Shown here piece after piece: positions 61,677-64,000 of a stretch of DNA of 64,000 bases (the stretch's first letter is position 1; each line of letters begins with the position of its first letter). This DNA comes from Halanaerobium kushneri. GTDB lineage: Bacteria; Bacillota; Halanaerobiia; Halanaerobiales; Halanaerobiaceae. The stretch covers positions 1-64,000 of the forward strand of contig NZ_FTNC01000015.1 in the NCBI RefSeq assembly GCF_900156285.1. Direction: 5' to 3'. The translations under genes and the position numbers were made by a program. The notes below the pieces were generated by a model. The model saw nothing but the letters and a program-made list of their open reading frames with translations. It had not been told where the DNA came from and made no database searches.

Positions 61677-61963
61677 AAATTGTTTTAAAATCAAAATCTG
61701 TAAAATTAAATATATGAGAATTTAAAGTAAAGCTAAAAACCTTCAGAAAAGTTATTGACTTTAATTTAGAGTGGGAGCTGTGATAAAATAAAAAAAAGTA
61801 TTATTTTCTGAACATGATTTCTGTGATCTTGCCCTAAGGTATATAAAAACAAGAGTAAGTTATCAAATTTAAGTTAAAGTAGTAAAACACAAATTATTTT
61901 TGAAATTTATTAAGATGCCAGTCATTGTAAGGAATCAGCTTTGATATTGAGGAGTAGATATTC
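61677..61963. other. Intergenic stretch without a recognised gene
   Basis: About 287 bases between the VOC gene and the DUF3147 gene. TTGACT at 61757 could be a -35 box, but the -10 region is poor. No open frame with a ribosome site is seen. Confidence 0.4.
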
Positions 61964-62314
61964 ATGACATATTTAATATTTAAGACGTTAATTTCTGCGA
62001 TTATAATTGTTGCTGTCTCAGAAATATCCAAAAGAAGTTCTCTGTTTGGAGCAATTTTAGCTTCACTTCCATTAGTTTCTTACTTAGGAATCATCTGGCT
62101 CTATATAGATACTCAAAGTAAGAAGCAGGTGGCTCAGCTGTCAAAAAGTGTTTTCTGGATGGTTATACCATCTTTATCTTTTTTTATTGTTCTGCCAGTA
62201 TTATTAAAGTCTGAATTAAATTTTTATCTCTCACTGGCTATTTCAACAGTGATTATGGTTGCTGTATATTTTGGCATGGTATTTATACTGCAGAGATTTG
62301 GAGTTAATATCTAA
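61964..62314 (+). CDS. DUF3147 family membrane protein
   Basis: A 116-residue protein with four membrane helices: TYLIFKTLISAIIIVAVSEI, SKRSSLFGAILASLPLVSYL, a third near VFWMVIPSLSFFIVLPVLL and a fourth near the end. DUF3147 proteins have no known function. ATG 61964. Confidence 0.88.
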   Translation: MTYLIFKTLISAIIIVAVSEISKRSSLFGAILASLPLVSYLGIIWLYIDTQSKKQVAQLSKSVFWMVIPSLSFFIVLPVLLKSELNFYLSLAISTVIMVAVYFGMVFILQRFGVNI

Positions 62315-62380
62315 AAATTTTTAATTAGTTAAATCGCGATGGAAAATTAAATAAAATTAGCATCTCAATTGGAGATGATT

Positions 62381-62442
62381 TACCCTCAGAGAAACTTCAT
62401 TTGTTTAGTAGATAATGGTTTTTCTGGGGGTATTTATTTTTT
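62381..62442 (+). terminator. Terminator after the DUF3147 gene
   Basis: TACCCTCAGAGAAAC pairs with GTTTTTCTGGGGGTA over 15 positions counting two G-U pairs, followed by T-rich sequence. A smaller hairpin, CATCTC/GAGATG, precedes it at 62361. Confidence 0.75.
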
Positions 62443-62450
62443 GAAATAAA

Positions 62451-62520
62451 TATAACATAAAAAAATATTGACAAATATAATGTTATAACATATAATTAAA
62501 TTATATAAATTAATGTTATA
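62451..62520 (+). promoter_or_regulatory. Consensus promoter with three evenly spaced ATGTTATA sites
   Basis: -35 TTGACA (62468-62473), a 17-bp spacer and -10 TATAAT (62491-62496). The palindrome ATGTTATAACAT (62480-62491) fills the spacer. A TATAACAT half-site at 62451-62458 and an ATGTTATA half-site at 62513-62520 lie exactly 31 bp to either side, centre to centre. This is an operator array for an unknown repressor. Confidence 0.7.
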
Positions 62521-62542
62521 AATTTGAGGAGGAGGAATAATA

Positions 62543-62752
62543 ATGAGTAAAGGGATCGAAGAAAAAAGAAAAGGACTGTTTATACATTTATTTGCTTATT
62601 TAATGGTATGTCTAATTACATTTACAGTTGATATGTTAACTTCACCTGGTTTCTATTGGTTTTACTGGCCAGTATTAGGAATGGGAATTAGTGTAGCTAT
62701 TCACTGGTTTGTTGATTTTGGTTATTACAATTATTTTGACAATAAACTATAA
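62543..62752 (+). CDS. 2TM-domain small membrane protein
   Basis: A 69-residue protein with two membrane helices (FIHLFAYLMVCLITFTVDML and a second around WPVLGMGISVAIHWFVDF). It fits the 2TM domain family of unknown function. The gene has a very strong, apparently repressed promoter. ATG 62543 follows GGAGGAGG. Confidence 0.8.
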   Translation: MSKGIEEKRKGLFIHLFAYLMVCLITFTVDMLTSPGFYWFYWPVLGMGISVAIHWFVDFGYYNYFDNKL

Positions 62753-62793
62753 AATTTTTTTATTAGTATTTTAAATTATTGGAGGTAATATTA

Positions 62794-63783
62794 ATGAAAA
62801 CTAGAATATCCCCTATGTTGTGGCCTTTTTTAGCTGTGACTTCACCTTTATTAATACCTTTTCTAATTAAGAAAAATAGTTATTACAAGAATAATAAAAT
62901 TAGAGCAGATAAATTAAATGCCCAAAGAATTAAAAAGGCAGAATCGATTGAATTACCTGAAGTAGAATCACTTAAAATAAAGGTGTTGGTTGAATGGAAA
63001 ACTAAAAAAGACTTTTCAGGAGATGCTGGAGTTTCCTATCTTTTCAGCACTGAATATGGTTCTATGTTATTTGATATTGGACATGGTGGAGAAAATGATG
63101 TATTAGTAAGTAATGCTGAAATCTTTGATTTTGATTTAAATCAGATTAAGGCATTAATAGTGTCTCACTTGCATAAAGATCACATGGGAGGACTAAAAGC
63201 AGCTAGAGAAAAAACTGTTAAAGTTCCTGAAGTGCTGCTGCCGGATAGTAAAATTAATTGTTACCTTCCAGATACTGCTGAAGTAGATAATTTGAATCCA
63301 GTAATTATTGAAAAACCAGAGCTTCTAAATGCTGGTATAGCAACTACTGGTCCTCTTGCAAGAAGTCTCTTTTTCTTAGGTTATACTGAAGAACAGGCCT
63401 TAATAATTAATATAAAAGATAAAGGACTCGCTATATTTACAGGTTGTGGACATCCTACTATAGAGCTAATACTGGATATGGTCAAAAAGATTAGTGATCA
63501 ACCCATATATGCAATAGGTGGAGGACTGCATTTTCCTTTAACAGAAGGCAGAGGAAATAGTTTTGGTTTTGAATTACAGCGAATATTTGGAACAGGAAAA
63601 CCACCCTGGGAAAGTTTAAGCGAATCTGATTTGAAAAAAACTATAGATACCATCAATAAGGTTGAACCAGAAAAGGTGTTTTTGTCTGGACATGATTCCT
63701 GTGATTATGCCTTAAACTATTTTAAGAAGAATTTAAATGCAGAGTTAAAAACATTAAAAGCAGGAGATGATTTAAGAATATAA
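62794..63783 (+). CDS. Membrane-anchored MBL-fold hydrolase
   Basis: A 329-residue protein with one N-terminal membrane segment (about 8-26) and a metallo-beta-lactamase domain: VSHLHKDHMGG (His125, His127, Asp129, His130), FTGCGHPTIE and IYAIGGGLHFPL. The GCxHPG-like and GGLH motifs place it near the dihydropterin-phosphate (RFA-P synthase-related) MBL group. It lies 41 bases after the 2TM gene and likely shares its promoter. ATG 62794. Confidence 0.88.
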   Translation: MKTRISPMLWPFLAVTSPLLIPFLIKKNSYYKNNKIRADKLNAQRIKKAESIELPEVESLKIKVLVEWKTKKDFSGDAGVSYLFSTEYGSMLFDIGHGGENDVLVSNAEIFDFDLNQIKALIVSHLHKDHMGGLKAAREKTVKVPEVLLPDSKINCYLPDTAEVDNLNPVIIEKPELLNAGIATTGPLARSLFFLGYTEEQALIINIKDKGLAIFTGCGHPTIELILDMVKKISDQPIYAIGGGLHFPLTEGRGNSFGFELQRIFGTGKPPWESLSESDLKKTIDTINKVEPEKVFLSGHDSCDYALNYFKKNLNAELKTLKAGDDLRI

Positions 63784-63976
63784 ATTACAGTTTATTTCAT
63801 AATATTATTTGTTAAGTTTTCCAGATGAAATTCATTTAAACTTCAGATAGAATATTGGTCTTTGTAATACTTCCTAAATATATTAGAGCACATTTAGCTA
63901 ATATTTTAACTTTAAAAATCATTTATTAGTATGATAAAATTAATAAAGGTAACTTTTAATAGTTAGGAGATGCAAA

Positions 63977-64000
63977 ATGGATAATATTCAAAGACAAGAA
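63977..64000 (+). CDS. Start of an unidentified gene (partial)
   Basis: ATG 63977 behind TTAGGAG opens MDNIQRQE and runs off the right edge. Nothing more can be said. Confidence 0.45.

Noticed and set aside
62420-62436. Sixth CsoR-like operator (TGGGGGTAT)
   Set aside because: The matching ATAC half 13 bases upstream is absent; the G run belongs to a terminator stem.
1-64000. CRISPR arrays, tRNA or rRNA genes, prophage
   Set aside because: No regularly spaced repeats, cloverleaf sequences, rRNA signatures or phage structural genes were recognised.

Overview
This window is AT-rich bacterial DNA with Bacillota-type genes, strong ribosome-binding sites (GGAGG) and many TTG/GTG starts. HydF (an [FeFe]-hydrogenase maturase), a SAM-I riboswitch, CsoR/ArsR-type metal regulation, and two ABC solute-binding proteins that carry plain signal peptides without a lipobox cysteine fit an anaerobic, fermentative, probably diderm Firmicute. 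Halanaerobiales (Halanaerobium-like) is my best guess. It is inferred from gene style, not from a search.

Region 1 (1-12 kb) is a metal-homeostasis island. An Rrf2 regulator without cysteines diverges from a TauB/SsuB-like ABC ATPase. It is followed by a YraQ/ArsP-type permease, a CopB-type (CPH) ATPase, an unusual CPG-motif P1B ATPase with an HMA mini-protein and a Crp/Fnr regulator, a methyltransferase, a CopZ-like chaperone, an RseC-like membrane protein, a 43-residue PDCC protein missed by ordinary gene callers, CopA and CsoR. Five copies of a 17-bp element (ATAC-N9-GTAT with a GGGG run) tie the copB, methyltransferase, copZ and rseC-copA units to a distant DUF305-SHOCT-DUF302 unit at 21-22.5 kb. 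This is most simply a CsoR copper regulon. The CPG-ATPase unit instead has a Crp/Fnr-type box centred at about -41.5.

Region 2 (12-28 kb) holds housekeeping and metabolic units: htpX, a sugar O-acetyltransferase, a MIF-like tautomerase, a CorA/ZntB-like transporter, pncB with a degenerate ADP-ribosylglycohydrolase, a LysR-yeiH pair, a decayed quinone-oxidoreductase copy, and a SAM-riboswitch unit that joins a MetQ-like binding protein to a YbdL-like aminotransferase and a YbdH-like dehydrogenase. An AlkA-Ogt fusion repair protein ends the stretch.

Region 3 (28-49 kb) is accessory in character. It has a CDF transporter, flavoproteins, methyltransferases, folA-thyA, several GNAT acetyltransferases, an ANT(6)-like nucleotidyltransferase, metallo- and serine-beta-lactamase-fold hydrolases, an MccF-like S66 peptidase, a NimA-like protein and speD/rsgA. 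Broken genes are scattered through it (36.6, 39.2, 41.1 and 45.0 kb, possibly 31.2 kb). At 42.6-43.2 kb a perfect consensus promoter drives no protein-coding gene but a strongly self-complementary transcript ended by terminator hairpins.

Region 4 (49-64 kb) carries aroC, an acrylyl-CoA-reductase-like enzyme, hydF-aspA-DsrE-like, a siderophore/haem-type iron ABC operon whose ATPase appears to start at ATA, an arsR-arsC / acr3 arsenic locus with a duplicated operator-like element, a two-domain VOC protein, DUF3147 and 2TM small membrane proteins, and an MBL-fold hydrolase. No CRISPR array, rRNA, tRNA or intact insertion sequence was recognised.
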